Notes: generated by a model from the letters alone, not told the origin. A DNA stretch of 64,000 bases from Aeromonas diversa CDC 2478-85 (GCF_000819805.1 NZ_CDCE01000035.1:17565-81564); one strand, 5' to 3'. Shown: positions 45,726 to 56,119, counted from the first letter of the stretch. Program-made: numbers and translations.

Positions 45726-46052
45726 ATGACCCAGGATATTCTTGATCCCGCCACCCTGGCACAGGTTGCCCCCAGACTGGCACAACTGGCGCAGGAAACG
45801 CTGTTTGGCGATATCTGGCAGCACCCGGCCTTGTCCGCTCGTGAGCGAAGCCTTGTCACCCTGTCCGCCCTTGCCTCCCTCGGCCGCGTTCAGCAGCTGC
45901 CGTGGCACATCAACTTCGCCGTGGAAAATGGGGTGACGCGTGAGCAGTTAGAAGCGCTATTTACCCATCTCGCCTTCTACGCCGGATTTCCTGCCGCCGT
46001 CACCGCCATGAGCTACCTGCCTATTGGTGAGGAGTCTCAACCATGCCGTTGA
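45726..46052 (+). CDS. carboxymuconolactone decarboxylase-family (AhpD-like) protein
   Basis: A 108-residue helical protein of the CMD superfamily. LPWHINFAVENGVTREQLEALFTHLAFYAGFPAAVTAM is the conserved two-helix core; SARERSLVTLSALASLGRVQQL precedes it. The Cys-x-x-Cys pair of AhpD is absent, so this is not a peroxiredoxin partner of that type but resembles the decarboxylase-like members. AAGGAGA is six bases before the ATG. Divergent from a LysR gene that probably controls it. Confidence 0.87.
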   Translation: MTQDILDPATLAQVAPRLAQLAQETLFGDIWQHPALSARERSLVTLSALASLGRVQQLPWHINFAVENGVTREQLEALFTHLAFYAGFPAAVTAMSYLPIGEESQPCR

Positions 46053-46228
46053 ATCCCTGCATCTGGTGTAGCGAGAGACGCTATGCGCCATTGTGGCGCT
46101 CCGGTGGGCCCGTGCACACAGGGTTGGACCTTCATCCCGACCATCCGATGACCTCGAGCTCACCGGGCAAGGGGAGTGCCCGTTATGGCGGTCGGCGTTT
46201 TATCGCAGGTCTGGGAGGGATCTTATGA
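46043..46228 (+). CDS. possible small coupled gene of unknown function
   Basis: A 61-codon frame (PLNPCIWCSERRYAPLW onward). It begins ten bases before the end of the CMD gene, and its stop overlaps the next gene's ATG as ATGA, both typical of translational coupling. The composition is mixed, with a Gly/Ser-rich middle, and I recognise no family. It may be a genuine small protein, a degraded remnant of a gene, or only a chance frame of this GC-rich DNA. Confidence 0.35.
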   Translation: MPLNPCIWCSERRYAPLWRSGGPVHTGLDLHPDHPMTSSSPGKGSARYGGRRFIAGLGGIL

Positions 46229-46749
46229 TTGCCATGCACTATCGATTCACTCTGCCCAAGGACTACGACATGGCGCTCATTGAGCAGAGAATTGCCTTGA
46301 ATGGCGCAAAACTGGACGGCTTCCCGGGGCTGTTGTTGAAGGCCTACTTATACAGCCGAGTGGACGATCCCATGCTGCCAAGCCAGGAAAACCGCTATGC
46401 GCCCCTCTATGTGTGGCAAACCCCTGAGGCGATGCATCGCTTTTTGATCAGTGAAGGCTTCGCGGCCCTCACCCGACAGTTTGGTTGGCCTCATATCGAG
46501 ACTTGGCATCTGCTGTCGGCTCCGGACCCGCAGAGCCTCTGCCAAGCGAGAGTGGCAACATTGAGGCGCACGGGCATCGCGCCCTATAGCAAGCTGGCCG
46601 AGCAGCAAGGTGCAGCCATGCTGTGCGGGTGGGATCTGTCACGTTGGCAATGGCTGGAGGCGGACTTGCTCCCATCCTGTCCGTCGGTGCTACCGAGTGG
46701 CGCCGAGGTTTATCGCATCGGCTATCTGGCGATGGGGGCGGTAGCTTGA
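46225..46749 (+). CDS. DUF4865-like protein
   Basis: A 174-residue protein starting MIAMHYRFTLPKDYDM behind GGAGGGA. The pattern (AMHYRFTLP, LDGFPGLLLKAYLYSR, NRYAPLYVWQTPEAMHRFL, YRIGYLAMG) fits the DUF4865 family of presumed ligand-binding or monooxygenase-like alpha/beta proteins, commonly encoded next to CMD and LysR genes. It closes a short operon with the CMD gene. Function unknown; the operon may deal with a small electrophile or an aromatic compound, which is inference from the CMD and LysR company. Confidence 0.75.
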   Translation: MIAMHYRFTLPKDYDMALIEQRIALNGAKLDGFPGLLLKAYLYSRVDDPMLPSQENRYAPLYVWQTPEAMHRFLISEGFAALTRQFGWPHIETWHLLSAPDPQSLCQARVATLRRTGIAPYSKLAEQQGAAMLCGWDLSRWQWLEADLLPSCPSVLPSGAEVYRIGYLAMGAVA

Positions 46750-46891
46750 GGTGATGACTCCTGGTTATGCCTGATAGCGGCAAGTCATCGGCATCAAGCT
46801 TCAGAAGGGGTCAGAGCTGGCGGGCCCTCTCGGGTGAGAGGCATCAGGCGGTTGGGAGCCTGGTTGGTCGATTCGTTTGCTGACATATCAA

Positions 46892-46925
46892 GCAGAAACG
46901 GCAGCCTAAAGGCTGCCGTTTCTGC
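46892..46925. terminator. bidirectional terminator-type hairpin
   Basis: GCAGAAACGGCAGCC/GGCTGCCGTTTCTGC with a TAAA loop, a perfect 15-base-pair stem between convergent genes. Confidence 0.85.
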
Positions 46926-46938
46926 GGGTAGGAACTCT

Positions 46939-47394
46939 TCACGCGCTGGTGGCCAGCAAACGCCCGACCCCCTCGCCGCGACCGCGAGGCAGGGTCTGAC
47001 TCATGGCGTCGAGAAAGCCGTTGAGATCTCCTTTAAGCCCCAATTGCTGACGCAGGCTGTCAAAGGATTGCAGCAGGGTATCGCCACCGGCGCCGGCCCC
47101 CCCTTGTGCCAGATCCTGCTGCAGTTGGGCGATGGCATCACGCAGCGAGACACCGGGGGCCCGGTTACTCAGGGTGCTCATCACCTCGCCCATGAACTGA
47201 TCGATAGCCGGGCGCTGCGCCTCGCCGTTGGGGTCGCTCGCCCCCAGGCGGCGAAACAGCCCTTGCAGGGTGGCAGGGAGCGGTTCGCGACTTGGCTCGG
47301 CCGGTGCGGGAGCCGTGGCGGGTTTTTCCTTAAACAGGGCGCCGCCAATCTTGAGGGCCAGGGAGGCAAGGGGGAGCAGAGCTGTGATGGACAT
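46939..47394 (-). CDS. small protein of unknown function
   Basis: A 151-residue protein starting MSITALLPLASLALKIGGALF, a short hydrophobic N-terminus that could be a membrane anchor, then a Pro/Ala-rich linker (KPATAPAPAEPSREP) and a helical C-terminal half (LQGLFRRLGASDPNGEAQRPAIDQFM, GDTLLQSFDSLRQQLGLKGDL). I do not recognise the family. It is isolated from its neighbours by a terminator on one side and the FAN1-like gene on the other. The ATG at 47394 was chosen; an in-frame start 27 bases upstream exists. Confidence 0.6.
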   Translation of the reverse strand: MSITALLPLASLALKIGGALFKEKPATAPAPAEPSREPLPATLQGLFRRLGASDPNGEAQRPAIDQFMGEVMSTLSNRAPGVSLRDAIAQLQQDLAQGGAGAGGDTLLQSFDSLRQQLGLKGDLNGFLDAMSQTLPRGRGEGVGRLLATSA

Positions 47395-47501
47395 GGCCTC
47401 GATCCTCTGAGGGGGTAACACACCACATCACTACTGCATGTGTCAGGCCATCTTTTAATCAAAAAGAGAGTTGGCGGTTAATGGGCTGAGACAGAAGCGT
47501 T

Positions 47502-49106
47502 TTATTGTTCTTTCTCGATACGCGCCACGGCGTGGGGTATGCCACAGGCGGCAAAGTGTTGCAGCCAGCGGACCTGATGGGGCTGCAACTCGTCGCCGGG
47601 CCCCTTCACCTCCACCAGGCAGTAGTGGTCGGAGCGAAACAGCACCAGGTCGGGTTGACCACTGCGGTTGCCGCGCAGATCGAAACAGAGGCGATCCAGC
47701 ATGGCGAGCCGGTGGGCCAGGGGGATGTGGCGCAGGGCCAACTCCAGCAACGCTCGCGGCAGGCGTTCCCACTCGACCCAGGCGTTGAGCGTGCCGACCT
47801 TCTCATCATAGCGATCCAGCAGCGCATCCCAGCCTACCTGGGTGGCCAAGGCTTGCCGCCGGGTGTCGATGAGGGCCTGGCGCCGCTCGCCGAAACGGCG
47901 GGAGAACATGTCAGCCGGGGCGCGCTGGTAGCGGTTGAAGAAGACGCCGGGTTGGGGACTGAAGATGATGTCCCAGAAGGCGAGGCCAAACAGGCCGTTG
48001 ATAAGGGCATTCTCGCACCAGAAGCCTTGCCAGCCGTCGGCGTGCAGGGCGGCCAGGGTGGCCTCCTCGACCCGGCCCGGCCAGGAGGGCAGGGCCAGTG
48101 ACCAGGTCGGGTGGGTCGGCCGGCGATGGCGCGTCACCTTCTCACCCCGAAGCCGGCAGAGCTTGTCTCTGAGCGGCCGGGTGACGGCGCGCTCCTCCTC
48201 GTCCTGCGGCGCCGCTTCCATCTCGGCAAGCAGTCGCTCGGCTTCGGCGAGCGCCCCTGCGACCAACTGCAGGCGTACCTGCCGCTCGCGGGCGGGCGAC
48301 CGCTGGCAGGTGCGGTAGAGGGCGAGTGCCTGAGCATTCTCGCCGGCGCGCTCCAGATCCCGGGCCAGGGACAGTCGCTGCCGCTCGTGGCGGGCAGCTA
48401 GCGGTGGCCAGTCGCTGGGCGGGGGAAGCTGTGCCAACCAAGCACTGGCGGCGGCCGGACCGCCCTGCTCGCGCGCCTGTTGCCAGCCGTCGTGCCAGGC
48501 ATCGAGGGCGAGCCACTCCTCAAGACGTGTCCGGCTGTCGAACAGACGAACGGTGGGGGAGAGGGGATAGGGCTCGTAGCGGTAGTGGCCGAGATCCAGC
48601 AGTACGAACTCGGTCAGATCCTGTTCTCTATTGCCGAAAAACAGCAGCAGGAAGCGCGTCAGCAGGGGCTTCTCCTCGACCTTCAGGGTCTGGAAGGGAA
48701 GCGTGGGCAGGGGCATGTCGGCCAGTTGGGCCTGCCACTGCTCTTTTCGCAGCCCCTTGGGTAGCGACGGCGCCAGGGCGAGCAGCTCGGGGCGGGTCAG
48801 CAGGGGGAAGAGCTCGCTCCAGGGCGGCGTGGCCAGCCGGATCAGGCCCGCCTCGGCCAGCTCCGCCAGCGGCAGCAGGCCTATCTCGGGGTAATGGAGC
48901 TTGTCGGCGCGAAACCACTCCCCCTTGCGCGACAGCAGGCGCACCAGCAGGCAGGCGGCGGGATGGGAGAGGGCGGCGACGCGCCCCAGCCAGGCGTGCT
49001 CCTCGCCCGTCAGCAGATCCCGGTAGCGCCCCTCGACCCAGCCGAGCAGCAGGCGAAAGTTGGCGAGGTAGTAGTCCGGGGCGAGCTCAGCCGGGTTGGC
49101 CATCAT
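47502..49106 (-). CDS. FAN1-like VRR-NUC domain nuclease
   Basis: A 534-residue protein resembling bacterial FAN1, a structure-specific nuclease that trims DNA flaps and interstrand crosslinks. The last about 110 residues form the virus-type replication-repair nuclease domain with QPDLVLF, the catalytic EVKGP (CLVEVKGPGDELQPHQVRWL) and an upstream Glu in WCENALINGLFGLAFWDIIF. N-terminal blocks (LANFRLLLGWVEGRYRDLL, SRKGEWFRADKLHYPEIGLLPLAELAEAGLI) match the FAN1 wedge and winged-helix part, and the middle is a TPR-like region. Its 5' end overlaps the upstream transporter gene by 20 bases. Confidence 0.87.
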   Translation of the reverse strand: MMANPAELAPDYYLANFRLLLGWVEGRYRDLLTGEEHAWLGRVAALSHPAACLLVRLLSRKGEWFRADKLHYPEIGLLPLAELAEAGLIRLATPPWSELFPLLTRPELLALAPSLPKGLRKEQWQAQLADMPLPTLPFQTLKVEEKPLLTRFLLLFFGNREQDLTEFVLLDLGHYRYEPYPLSPTVRLFDSRTRLEEWLALDAWHDGWQQAREQGGPAAASAWLAQLPPPSDWPPLAARHERQRLSLARDLERAGENAQALALYRTCQRSPARERQVRLQLVAGALAEAERLLAEMEAAPQDEEERAVTRPLRDKLCRLRGEKVTRHRRPTHPTWSLALPSWPGRVEEATLAALHADGWQGFWCENALINGLFGLAFWDIIFSPQPGVFFNRYQRAPADMFSRRFGERRQALIDTRRQALATQVGWDALLDRYDEKVGTLNAWVEWERLPRALLELALRHIPLAHRLAMLDRLCFDLRGNRSGQPDLVLFRSDHYCLVEVKGPGDELQPHQVRWLQHFAACGIPHAVARIEKEQ

Positions 49107-50004
49107 CGGCCACCTTGCGATAGCGCTTGCCGTATTTGAGCTGCTGGATGAGCAGCGCCGCTATGATGAGGCCCAGCCCCACCGGTGTGGCGGGGTGGAT
49201 CTCCTCGCCGACCAACAGGCGCAGCAGCACCAGGGAGGCAAACGGCGAGATGAAGATGAGGTTGCTGATGGGGGCCGTGTTGGTGGCGTGGCGCAGGGCC
49301 AGCAGCCAGAGCACGAAGGCAAACCCCATCTCGAACAGCCCCACATAGATGGCGCCGGCCCACCCTTGCCAGGCGGTCAGCCTGAAGTCGGCCAGCACGG
49401 CCGTGGCCACCACGATCCAGGGGATGCTGATGAGAAAGCCCAGCAGCAGGCTCACCACGGGGTCGCCCTGGTTGCGGGTGTTGAGGATCCAGTAGCCGGC
49501 CCAGATCAGGGTGGAGCAAAGCGCCAGTGCGACCCCGAGCGGGCTGTCAAAATGCAGGCCGAACACGTCGCCCTTGGTGGCGATCACCAAGGCACCGAAG
49601 TAGCCGAGCACGATGGCCACCCCGTCGCGGCGGCGCAGCGTTTGGCCGAGGAAGGGGACTGCCAGCAGGGAGAGGGTGATGGCCCAGGTGTAGTTGAGGG
49701 TCTGGGCCTGCTGGGCCGGCAGCAGATCATAGGCCTTGAACAGCAGCAGGTAATAGAGGAAGGGGTTAAGGGTGCCGAGGGCCAGGTAGTAGAAGGGGCG
49801 TGCCTTCATATATTCCCCGAGCAGTGCCAGCTTACCCTGGCGTGCGACTATGCCAAACAGGGTCAGTGCCGAGGTGCAGGCGGCGACCAGCAGCAGCTGT
49901 ACCGGTTGGAAGTACTGCAGGGAGAGCTTGAAGGCGGTAGCCACGGTCGACCACATGGCGACGGTGCACAGGGCGTAGAGGTAGGCCTTCTTCTGGTCTT
50001 TCAT
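49087..50004 (-). CDS. EamA/DMT-family transporter
   Basis: A 305-residue inner membrane protein with ten predicted helices in two five-helix EamA repeats. KKAYLYALCTVAMWSTVATAFKLSL opens it. LNPFLYYLLLFKAYDLLPAQQAQTLNYTWAI closes the first repeat, and the second ends ATNTAPISNLIFISPFASLVLLRLLVGEE. The drug/metabolite superfamily exports or exchanges many small molecules, so no substrate can be named. ATG 50004 has AAGGA five bases upstream. It is read before the FAN1-like gene and overlaps it by 20 bases, so the two form an operon, an unusual pairing of transporter and nuclease. Confidence 0.87.
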   Translation of the reverse strand: MKDQKKAYLYALCTVAMWSTVATAFKLSLQYFQPVQLLLVAACTSALTLFGIVARQGKLALLGEYMKARPFYYLALGTLNPFLYYLLLFKAYDLLPAQQAQTLNYTWAITLSLLAVPFLGQTLRRRDGVAIVLGYFGALVIATKGDVFGLHFDSPLGVALALCSTLIWAGYWILNTRNQGDPVVSLLLGFLISIPWIVVATAVLADFRLTAWQGWAGAIYVGLFEMGFAFVLWLLALRHATNTAPISNLIFISPFASLVLLRLLVGEEIHPATPVGLGLIIAALLIQQLKYGKRYRKVADDGQPG

Positions 50005-50109
50005 GACATCCTTTCTTTTTAAAGCGTGCCGGGAAGAGCGCGAGTCTAACAGCTTTGCCAAGCAGGCTGGAAATGTGTCAGGGATTGAACAATAACTGCG
50101 CGCGCCCGG

Positions 50110-50137
50110 TTGCGCCGGCCACGAAAATCGGTATAAT
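50110..50137 (+). promoter_or_regulatory. sigma-70 promoter of the S10 operon
   Basis: TTGCGC (50110-50115), a 16-base spacer, and a perfect TATAAT (50132-50137). The predicted start point near 50144 leaves a leader of about 168 bases before rpsJ, close to the known length of the E. coli S10 leader. Confidence 0.85.
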
Positions 50138-50143
50138 GCCCTC

Positions 50144-50623
<480 letters not shown>

Positions 50624-50645
50624 TTACGGAAAGAGGTTGATAACA

Positions 50646-51278
50646 ATGACAATCGGTCTTGTAGGTCGCAAAGTGGGTATGACTCGCATCTTCACCGAAG
50701 ATGGCGTTTCTATCCCCGTGACCGTTATCGAAGTTGAAGCTAACCGTGTAACTCAGGTCAAGTCTGTTGAAACCGACGGCTACAACGCTATCCAGGTTAC
50801 CGCTGGCACCAAGAAAGCCAGCCGTGTGACCAAGCCGGAAGCTGGCCACTTTGCCAAAGCTGGTGTTGAAGCCGGCCGCGGTCTGTGGGAATTCCGTCTG
50901 AACAACGGTGAGACCTTCACTGTTGGTAGCGAGCTGAAAGTTGATCTTCTCGCTGACGTTAAGCTGGTAGATGTTACCGGTACTTCCAAGGGTAAGGGCT
51001 TCGCCGGTACTGTTAAGCGCTGGAACTTCCGCACCCAGGACATGACCCACGGTAACTCCCTGTCCCACCGTGTACCTGGCTCCATCGGTCAAAACCAGAC
51101 CCCGGGCCGCGTATTCAAGGGCAAAAAGATGGCTGGCCATCTGGGCAATGAGCGTGTAACCACTCAGAACCTGGAACTGGTCCGCGTTGACGTTGAGCGC
51201 AACCTGCTGCTGATCAAAGGCGCAGTACCGGGCGCTACCAACGGTGACGTGATCGTTAAACCCGCCGTCAAAGCGTAA
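50646..51278 (+). CDS. rplC: 50S ribosomal protein L3
   Basis: A 210-residue large-subunit protein that starts [19 protein letters not shown]. The [20 protein letters not shown] block is the loop reaching toward the peptidyl transferase centre; the Gln methylated in E. coli L3 lies in [14 protein letters not shown] precedes the ATG at 50646. One residue longer than E. coli. Second gene of the S10 operon, 22 bases after rpsJ. Confidence 0.97.
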   Translation: MTIGLVGRKVGMTRIFTEDGVSIPVTVIEVEANRVTQVKSVETDGYNAIQVTAGTKKASRVTKPEAGHFAKAGVEAGRGLWEFRLNNGETFTVGSELKVDLLADVKLVDVTGTSKGKGFAGTVKRWNFRTQDMTHGNSLSHRVPGSIGQNQTPGRVFKGKKMAGHLGNERVTTQNLELVRVDVERNLLLIKGAVPGATNGDVIVKPAVKA

Positions 51279-51295
51279 CGTCTGAGGAGATAGTA

Positions 51296-51901
51296 ATGGA
51301 ATTGGTAATGAAAGACGCCCAGAGCGCTCTTCAAGTTTCCGAAACTACCTTCGGGCGTGAATTCAACGAAGCCCTGGTTCACCAGGTTGTCGTTGCCTAC
51401 GCTGCTGGTGCTCGTCAGGGTACCCGCGCGCAGCTGACTCGCTCCGAAGTATCTGGCGGCGGCAAGAAGCCGTGGCGTCAGAAGGGCACCGGTCGTGCCC
51501 GTGCTGGCTCTATCCGCTCCCCGATTTGGCGTTCCGGTGGTGTGACCTTCGCAGCTAAGCCGCAAGATCACAGCCAGAAAGTCAACAAGAAGATGTACCG
51601 CGGTGCCATCCGCAGCATCCTGTCCGAGCTGGTTCGTCAAGAGCGCCTGATCGTTGTCGAGAAATTCGGCATCGAAGCTCCGAAGACCAAGGCTCTGACT
51701 GCCAAGCTGAAAGAGATGGAGCTGTCCGACGTTCTGATCGTGACTGCTGAAGTCGATGAGAACCTGTTCCTGGCTGCTCGCAACCTGTACAAGGTCGACG
51801 TGCGTGATGTTGCCGGTATCGACCCGGTCAGCCTGATCGCTTTCGACAAGGTTCTGATGACTGCTGACGCAGTTAAGCAAATCGAGGAGATGCTGGCATG
51901 A
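51296..51901 (+). CDS. rplD: 50S ribosomal protein L4
   Basis: A 201-residue large-subunit protein. [23 protein letters not shown] is the extended loop lining the exit tunnel, where macrolide-resistance changes occur in other bacteria. In E. coli it also represses the S10 operon through the leader. The final codons overlap rplW by four bases (ATGA), so translation is coupled. Confidence 0.97.
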   Translation: MELVMKDAQSALQVSETTFGREFNEALVHQVVVAYAAGARQGTRAQLTRSEVSGGGKKPWRQKGTGRARAGSIRSPIWRSGGVTFAAKPQDHSQKVNKKMYRGAIRSILSELVRQERLIVVEKFGIEAPKTKALTAKLKEMELSDVLIVTAEVDENLFLAARNLYKVDVRDVAGIDPVSLIAFDKVLMTADAVKQIEEMLA

Positions 51902-52200
51902 TCCGTGAAGAGCGTCTGCTGAAAGTTCTGAAGGCTCCGCACATCTCTGAAAAGAGCACCATGGTCGCCGAGCACCAGAACACTATCGTGTTCAAGGTTG
52001 CTACCGACGCTACCAAGGCGGAAATCAAAGCCGCAGTTGCGAAACTGTTCGAGGTTGAAGTTGAGACCGTCCGTACCCTGAACATGAAGGGTAAGACCAA
52101 GCGCACTGGTGCGCGCGTAGGCCGTCGTTCCGATTGGAAAAAGGCTTATGTGACCCTGAAAGCTGGTCAGGACATCGACTTCATGGGCGCAGCCGAGTAA
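51898..52200 (+). CDS. rplW: 50S ribosomal protein L23
   Basis: A 100-residue protein at the rim of the exit tunnel, the docking site for trigger factor and the signal recognition particle. [22 protein letters not shown] and [20 protein letters not shown] are typical; the conserved Glu of the trigger-factor contact lies in the first half. Overlaps rplD by four bases. Confidence 0.97.
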   Translation: MIREERLLKVLKAPHISEKSTMVAEHQNTIVFKVATDATKAEIKAAVAKLFEVEVETVRTLNMKGKTKRTGARVGRRSDWKKAYVTLKAGQDIDFMGAAE

Positions 52201-52215
52201 GAGGAGTTCTGAAAA

Positions 52216-53037
52216 ATGGCAATCGTTAAGTGCAAGCCTACTTCTCCGGGCCGCCGCCACGTCGTCAAGGTCGTCAACCAGGACCTGTACAAGGGTAAGC
52301 CCTTCGCAGCCCTGCTGGACAAGAAAGAAAAGACCGGTGGTCGTAACAACAACGGCCGCATCACCACTCGTCACATCGGTGGTGGTCACAAGCAGCATTA
52401 CCGTATCGTTGACTTCAAGCGCAACAAAGACGGTATCCCTGCCAAGGTTGAGCGTCTGGAATACGATCCGAACCGTACCGCTAACATCGCCCTGGTGCTG
52501 TATGCAGACGGTGAGCGTCGTTACATCCTGGCCCCGAAAGGCCTGAAGGCTGGTGACGCTATCGCCTCCGGTTCTGACGCCGCCATCAAGGTAGGTAACA
52601 CCCTGCCGATGCGCAACATCCCGGTTGGTACCACTGTACACGCCGTTGAGATGAAGCCGGGCAAAGGTGCTCAGATCGCTCGTTCTGCTGGTGCTTTCGT
52701 TCAGATCCTGGCTCGTGAAGGTAGCTACGTTACCCTGCGTCTGCGCTCCGGCGAAGTTCGCAAGGTGCTGGCTGACTGCCGCGCCACCATCGGCGAAGTC
52801 GGCAATGCCGAGCACATGCTGCGTCAGCTGGGTAAAGCTGGTGCCAGCCGCTGGCGTGGTATCCGCCCGACCGTTCGCGGTATGGCGATGAACCCGGTCG
52901 ATCACCCGCACGGTGGTGGTGAAGGTCGCAACAAGGGTATCCAGCCGGTATCCCCGTGGGGCCAGAAGGCTAAGGGCTTCAAGACCCGCAAGAACAAGCG
53001 TACCGACAAGTACATCGTACGTCGTCGTAACAAGTAA
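52216..53037 (+). CDS. rplB: 50S ribosomal protein L2
   Basis: A 273-residue universally conserved protein needed for subunit joining and peptidyl transfer. It starts [20 protein letters not shown] and contains the conserved GVAMNP-like [18 protein letters not shown] with the His at the active-site side. Length as in E. coli. Fifteen bases after rplW. Confidence 0.98.
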   Translation: MAIVKCKPTSPGRRHVVKVVNQDLYKGKPFAALLDKKEKTGGRNNNGRITTRHIGGGHKQHYRIVDFKRNKDGIPAKVERLEYDPNRTANIALVLYADGERRYILAPKGLKAGDAIASGSDAAIKVGNTLPMRNIPVGTTVHAVEMKPGKGAQIARSAGAFVQILAREGSYVTLRLRSGEVRKVLADCRATIGEVGNAEHMLRQLGKAGASRWRGIRPTVRGMAMNPVDHPHGGGEGRNKGIQPVSPWGQKAKGFKTRKNKRTDKYIVRRRNK

Positions 53038-53044
53038 TTGTTAA

Positions 53045-53338
<294 letters not shown>

Positions 53339-53348
53339 GGGGTAAATG

Positions 53349-53693
53349 ATGGAAGCTATCGCTAAACACCGTTTCGCCCGTACTTCTGCACAGAAGGCTC
53401 GCCTGGTCGCTGATCAAGTACGTGGTCTGCCGGTAGACAAGGCTCTGAACATCCTGGCTTTCAGCCCGAAAAAGGCTGCTGTGCTGGTGAAGAAGGTGCT
53501 GGAATCTGCCATTGCTAACGCCGAGCACAACGAAGGTGCCGACATCGACGCACTGCGTGTTGCTACTATCATGGTTGACGAAGGTCCGACCATGAAGCGC
53601 ATCCGTCCTCGTGCTAAAGGTCGCGCGGATCGTATCCTGAAGCGTACCGCTCACATCACTGTAGTGGTATCCGACGCTAAGGCTGGGAGATAA
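53349..53693 (+). CDS. rplV: 50S ribosomal protein L22
   Basis: A 114-residue protein whose extended hairpin ([19 protein letters not shown]) lines the exit tunnel. The start at 53349 (MEAIAKH) corresponds to E. coli METIAKH; an ATG three bases earlier would add one Met. It extends four residues beyond the E. coli C-terminus. Confidence 0.96.
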   Translation: MEAIAKHRFARTSAQKARLVADQVRGLPVDKALNILAFSPKKAAVLVKKVLESAIANAEHNEGADIDALRVATIMVDEGPTMKRIRPRAKGRADRILKRTAHITVVVSDAKAGR

Positions 53694-53696
53694 GCA

Positions 53697-54407
53697 ATGG
53701 GTCAGAAAGTTCATCCTAATGGCATTCGCCTGGGTATTACCAAGCCTTGGAATTCTACCTGGTACGCGAACTCCAAAGACTTCGCTGACAACCTGTACAG
53801 CGATTTCCAAGTACGCCAGTTCCTGACCAAGGAACTGAAAAACGCTTCTCTGTCCAAGATCACCATCGAGCGTCCGGCCAAGAGCATCCGTGTGACCATT
53901 CACACCGCTCGTCCGGGCATCGTGATCGGCAAGAAAGGCGAAGACGTTGAGAAACTGCGCAAGGCCGTTGCCAATATTGCTGGCGTGCCTGCTCAGATCA
54001 ACATTTCCGAAGTCCGCAAGCCGGAGCTGGACGGTCAACTCGTTGCCGACAGCATCACTTCCCAGCTGGAACGTCGCGTTATGTTCCGTCGCGCCATGAA
54101 GCGCGCCGTGCAAAACGCCATGCGTCTGGGTGCCAAGGGCATCAAGGTCGAAGTTTCCGGTCGTCTGGGCGGCGCTGAAATCGCGCGTACCGAATGGTAC
54201 CGTGAAGGTCGTGTGCCCCTGCACACCCTGCGTGCCGACATCGACTATGCAACTTCTGAAGCCCACACCACCTACGGTGTGATCGGCGTTAAGGTTTGGA
54301 TCTTCAAGGGTGAAGTTCTGGGTGGTCTGGCTGCCGTTAACGCTGCCGCTGCTCAAGAGCAAGCTCCTGCAAAGCCCAAGCGCGAAAACAAACGCCGCGG
54401 TAAGTAA
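53697..54407 (+). CDS. rpsC: 30S ribosomal protein S3
   Basis: A 236-residue protein at the mRNA entry with helicase-related function. The N-terminal [19 protein letters not shown], the KH domain with [17 protein letters not shown], and the C-terminal [10 protein letters not shown] are standard; the Lys/Arg-rich tail follows. It starts three bases after rplV. Confidence 0.98.
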   Translation: MGQKVHPNGIRLGITKPWNSTWYANSKDFADNLYSDFQVRQFLTKELKNASLSKITIERPAKSIRVTIHTARPGIVIGKKGEDVEKLRKAVANIAGVPAQINISEVRKPELDGQLVADSITSQLERRVMFRRAMKRAVQNAMRLGAKGIKVEVSGRLGGAEIARTEWYREGRVPLHTLRADIDYATSEAHTTYGVIGVKVWIFKGEVLGGLAAVNAAAAQEQAPAKPKRENKRRGK

Positions 54408-54420
54408 GGAGATTCGGTAA

Positions 54421-54834
54421 ATGTTGCAACCTAAGCGTACTAAATTCCGCAAGATCCATAAGGGTCGTAACCGCGGTATGGCCACCTCTGGTAACGAAGT
54501 CTCCTTCGGTTCCTTTGGCCTGAAAGCGACCACTCGTGGCCGCCTGACTGCTCGTCAAATCGAAGCAGCTCGTCGTGCTATGACTCGTCACGTTAAGCGT
54601 CAAGGCAAGATCTGGATCCGTGTGTTCCCGGACAAGCCCATCACCGAAAAGCCCCTCGAAGTTCGTATGGGTAAAGGTAAGGGTAACGTGGAATACTGGG
54701 TCGCTCAGATTCAGCCGGGCAAAGTCCTGTACGAGATGGACGGTGTTCCTGAGGCTCTGGCACGCGAAGCGTTCGCCCTGGCCGCAGCCAAACTGTCTGT
54801 TCAGACCACTTTCGTAACTCGGACGGTGATGTGA
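54421..54834 (+). CDS. rplP: 50S ribosomal protein L16
   Basis: A 137-residue protein near the A site, starting [18 protein letters not shown]. The Arg in the [14 protein letters not shown] block corresponds to the region of L16 that is hydroxylated in E. coli. Its stop codon overlaps the rpmC start by one base. Confidence 0.97.
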   Translation: MLQPKRTKFRKIHKGRNRGMATSGNEVSFGSFGLKATTRGRLTARQIEAARRAMTRHVKRQGKIWIRVFPDKPITEKPLEVRMGKGKGNVEYWVAQIQPGKVLYEMDGVPEALAREAFALAAAKLSVQTTFVTRTVM

Positions 54835-55025
54835 TGAAAGCACAAGATCTGCGCCAAAAGAGCGTTGAAGAACTGAACCAGGAACTGCTGGCCAAGCTGC
54901 GTGAGCAATTCAACATGCGCATGCAAGCTTCCACCGGTCAACTGGCTCAGACTCACACTCTGAAACAAGTGCGTCGCGACATCGCGCGCATCAAGACTGT
55001 ACTGACTGAGAAGGCAGGTGCGTAA
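54834..55025 (+). CDS. rpmC: 50S ribosomal protein L29
   Basis: A 63-residue two-helix protein beside the tunnel exit, [19 protein letters not shown] onward, same length as in E. coli. The ATG shares its A with the rplP stop codon (TGATG), and its own stop overlaps the rpsQ start by one base. Confidence 0.97.
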   Translation: MKAQDLRQKSVEELNQELLAKLREQFNMRMQASTGQLAQTHTLKQVRRDIARIKTVLTEKAGA

Positions 55026-55273
55026 TGACTGACAAGATCCGTACTCTGCAGGGTCGTGTAATCAGCGACAAGATGGACAAGTCCATCACTGTTGCCATCG
55101 AGCGCAAGGTAAAGCACCCGATCTACGGTAAGATCATCAAGCGTACTACCAAGCTGCACGTGCACGACGAGAACAACGAGTGCAAGGCTGGCGACCTCGT
55201 GGAAATCCGCGAGTGCCGCCCGCTGTCCAAGACCAAGTCCTGGACCCTGGTTGCGATCGTAGAAAAGGCCTAA
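55025..55273 (+). CDS. rpsQ: 30S ribosomal protein S17
   Basis: An 82-residue OB-fold protein that binds 16S rRNA early in assembly. [21 protein letters not shown] and [31 protein letters not shown] are standard. Last gene of the S10 operon; a terminator follows 20 bases later. Confidence 0.97.
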   Translation: MTDKIRTLQGRVISDKMDKSITVAIERKVKHPIYGKIIKRTTKLHVHDENNECKAGDLVEIRECRPLSKTKSWTLVAIVEKA

Positions 55274-55292
55274 GTCAGGTACTTTCTAGCCC

Positions 55293-55323
55293 AAACGGCC
55301 CCTGCTGGGGCCGTTTGTTTTTT
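55293..55323 (+). terminator. intrinsic terminator of the S10 operon
   Basis: A ten-base stem AAACGGCCCC/GGGGCCGTTT with TGCT loop, followed by G and six T residues. Confidence 0.92.
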
Positions 55324-55347
55324 AGGCTACCTTTTCTGAAAATCCTG

Positions 55348-55356
55348 TGTTATAGT
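55348..55356 (+). promoter_or_regulatory. extended -10 promoter of the spc operon
   Basis: TGT-TATAGT forms an extended -10 (TGnTATAnT). The -35 region (TACCTT-like) is poor, as expected for an extended -10 promoter. Start point near 55363, about 59 bases before rplN. Confidence 0.7.
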
Positions 55357-55421
55357 TTCGCGCCTTTTGAAGGCAGCCAGATCCCGAGAGGGATAAGAAG
55401 TAAACAAAGCGGAGCACTAAG

Positions 55422-55790
55422 ATGATCCAGATGCAAAGTATGCTGGATGTTGCCGATAACTCCGGCGCACGCAGCGTAATGTGTATTAAGGTTCTGGGTG
55501 GTTCGCACCGCCGTTACGCCGGCATCGGCGACATCATCAAGGTTTCCATCAAGGAAGCCATTCCTCGCGGTAAAGTGAAGAAAGGTGATGTGTATAACGC
55601 GGTGGTCGTACGCACCCGTAAAGGCGTTCGTCGTCAGGACGGCTCTGTCATCCGTTTCGACAACAACGCAGCTGTGTTGCTGAATAACAACCAGCAGCCG
55701 ATCGGTACTCGTATTTTTGGGCCGGTGACCCGTGAACTGCGTAATGAGAAGTTCATGAAAATCGTGTCCCTGGCACCCGAAGTACTGTAA
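55422..55790 (+). CDS. rplN: 50S ribosomal protein L14
   Basis: A 122-residue interface protein that forms an intersubunit bridge. [20 protein letters not shown] and [30 protein letters not shown] are conserved. It lacks one residue relative to E. coli near the NNNQQ loop. First gene of the spc operon, with its own promoter. Confidence 0.97.
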   Translation: MIQMQSMLDVADNSGARSVMCIKVLGGSHRRYAGIGDIIKVSIKEAIPRGKVKKGDVYNAVVVRTRKGVRRQDGSVIRFDNNAAVLLNNNQQPIGTRIFGPVTRELRNEKFMKIVSLAPEVL

Positions 55791-55801
55791 GGAGTCGAAC
55801 G

Positions 55802-56119
55802 ATGGCAGCTAAAATCCGTCGCGAAGACGAAGTAATCGTCCTCACCGGCAAAGACAAGGGCAAGCGTGGCAAAGTCACTCAAGTCCTGATCGCTGAAGGT
55901 AAGGTCGTTGTGGAAGGCATCAACCTGGTTAAGAAACACCAAAAGCCGGTACCCGCTCTGGGTCAGGCCGGTGGCATCGTAACCAAAGAAGCCCCGATCC
56001 ACGTATCTAATGTAGCGCTGTTCAACTCTGCCTCTGGCAAAGCTGACCGCGTAGGTTTCCGGATTGAAGACGGCAAGAAAGTCCGTGTCTTCAAATCCAC
56101 CGGCGAACTTGTGAAGTAA
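55802..56119 (+). CDS. rplX: 50S ribosomal protein L24
   Basis: A 105-residue assembly initiator of the large subunit. A KOW motif ([22 protein letters not shown]) is near the start. GGAG is upstream; eleven bases after rplN. Confidence 0.97.
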   Translation: MAAKIRREDEVIVLTGKDKGKRGKVTQVLIAEGKVVVEGINLVKKHQKPVPALGQAGGIVTKEAPIHVSNVALFNSASGKADRVGFRIEDGKKVRVFKSTGELVK

